Made by a program: the position numbers and the translations under genes
Notes under the pieces: generated by a model
What the model was told of the DNA's origin: nothing
The model's database searches: none
The model's input: only the letters and a program-made list of their open reading frames with translations
Virus record (IMG/VR): IMGVR_UViG_3300009002_000522
Coordinates: 1-23,186 of that record
Strand: one strand, 5' to 3'
DNA: 23,186 nt
Origin: a virus
In this document: positions 23,106 to 23,186 of the stretch, piece after piece
Position numbering within the stretch: the first letter of the stretch is position 1
Layout of the letters: each line of letters begins with the position of its first letter

Positions 23106-23186
23106 CTATACGTAAATGTAAGCGTTAGTTGCATCTACTTTAATATTTCCTCTCTTAGCTACTTTAGTATCAGTACCATCTTGGGA
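23106..23186 (-). CDS. C-terminal end of another fibre-like protein (5' end outside window)
   Basis: The last 26 codons and the TAG stop (23106-23108) are present. The ending VAKRGNIKVDATNAYIYV parallels the YQKNGNIKTDDGTVWIYA end of the neighbouring 359-aa protein, so both probably carry the same C-terminal module. The gap to the next start is 37 nt with no promoter motif or terminator, so the two genes are probably co-transcribed. Confidence 0.7.
   Translation of the reverse strand, partial: SQDGTDTKVAKRGNIKVDATNAYIYV

Noticed and set aside
1-23186. tRNA genes, insertion sequences, integrase or attachment sites
   Set aside because: None recognised by reading both strands; nearly all sequence is accounted for by minus-strand genes with gaps of about 130 nt at most.

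Overview
This AT-rich window is part of the virion-structure region of a T4-like (contractile-tailed) phage genome, probably marine. Every supported gene lies on the minus strand, so transcription runs from high to low coordinates. The phage assignment rests on a tail sheath (gp18-like), a tail tube (gp19-like), a gp26-like baseplate protein cut by the left edge, and several fibre proteins, one with a C-terminal S74 intramolecular chaperone. The host cannot be named. Shine-Dalgarno motifs are weak or absent before most genes and leaders are A/T-rich, which is compatible with a Bacteroidetes-type host but does not prove one.

Layout in transcription order (right to left). (1) 23186-21097: the end of one fibre-like protein, a 359-aa fibre protein, a 64-aa protein followed by a clean intrinsic terminator, and a 186-aa fibre protein. 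(2) 21056-18397: an S74 fibre and two small virion-type proteins. (3) 18378-12945: a surface-chemistry block with two GT-A-type glycosyltransferases, a class I SAM methyltransferase, a 64-aa protein, and two beta-1,4-galactosyltransferase (GT7)-like enzymes whose catalytic domain is split by a LamG-like jelly-roll. (4) 12948-4488: six tandem radical SAM genes of the N-terminal-twitch type, with a stand-alone LamG-like protein between the two most similar ones. (5) 4487-1847: a small coiled-coil protein, tail sheath, tail tube and a second intrinsic terminator. (6) 1796-1: a fucosyltransferase-like glycosyltransferase immediately after that terminator, then the gp26-like gene.

From 21056 to 4236 the genes overlap or are separated by at most 18 nt (many ATGA or TAATG junctions). 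Fibre, glycosyltransferases, methyltransferase and all six radical SAM enzymes therefore form one translationally coupled unit of about 17 kb. The main candidate for an undescribed system is this cassette. My inference is that it modifies a virion surface protein or a glycan, with the neighbouring fibre proteins as the most likely substrates. Nothing in the sequence proves the substrate.

A recurring minus-strand motif, ATATTTATA(W)AA, sits 15-70 nt upstream of the structural genes that begin after a gap or terminator, and is the best candidate for the late promoter. No tRNA, rRNA, CRISPR array, transposase or integrase was seen, and no gene-free stretch exceeds about 130 nt.
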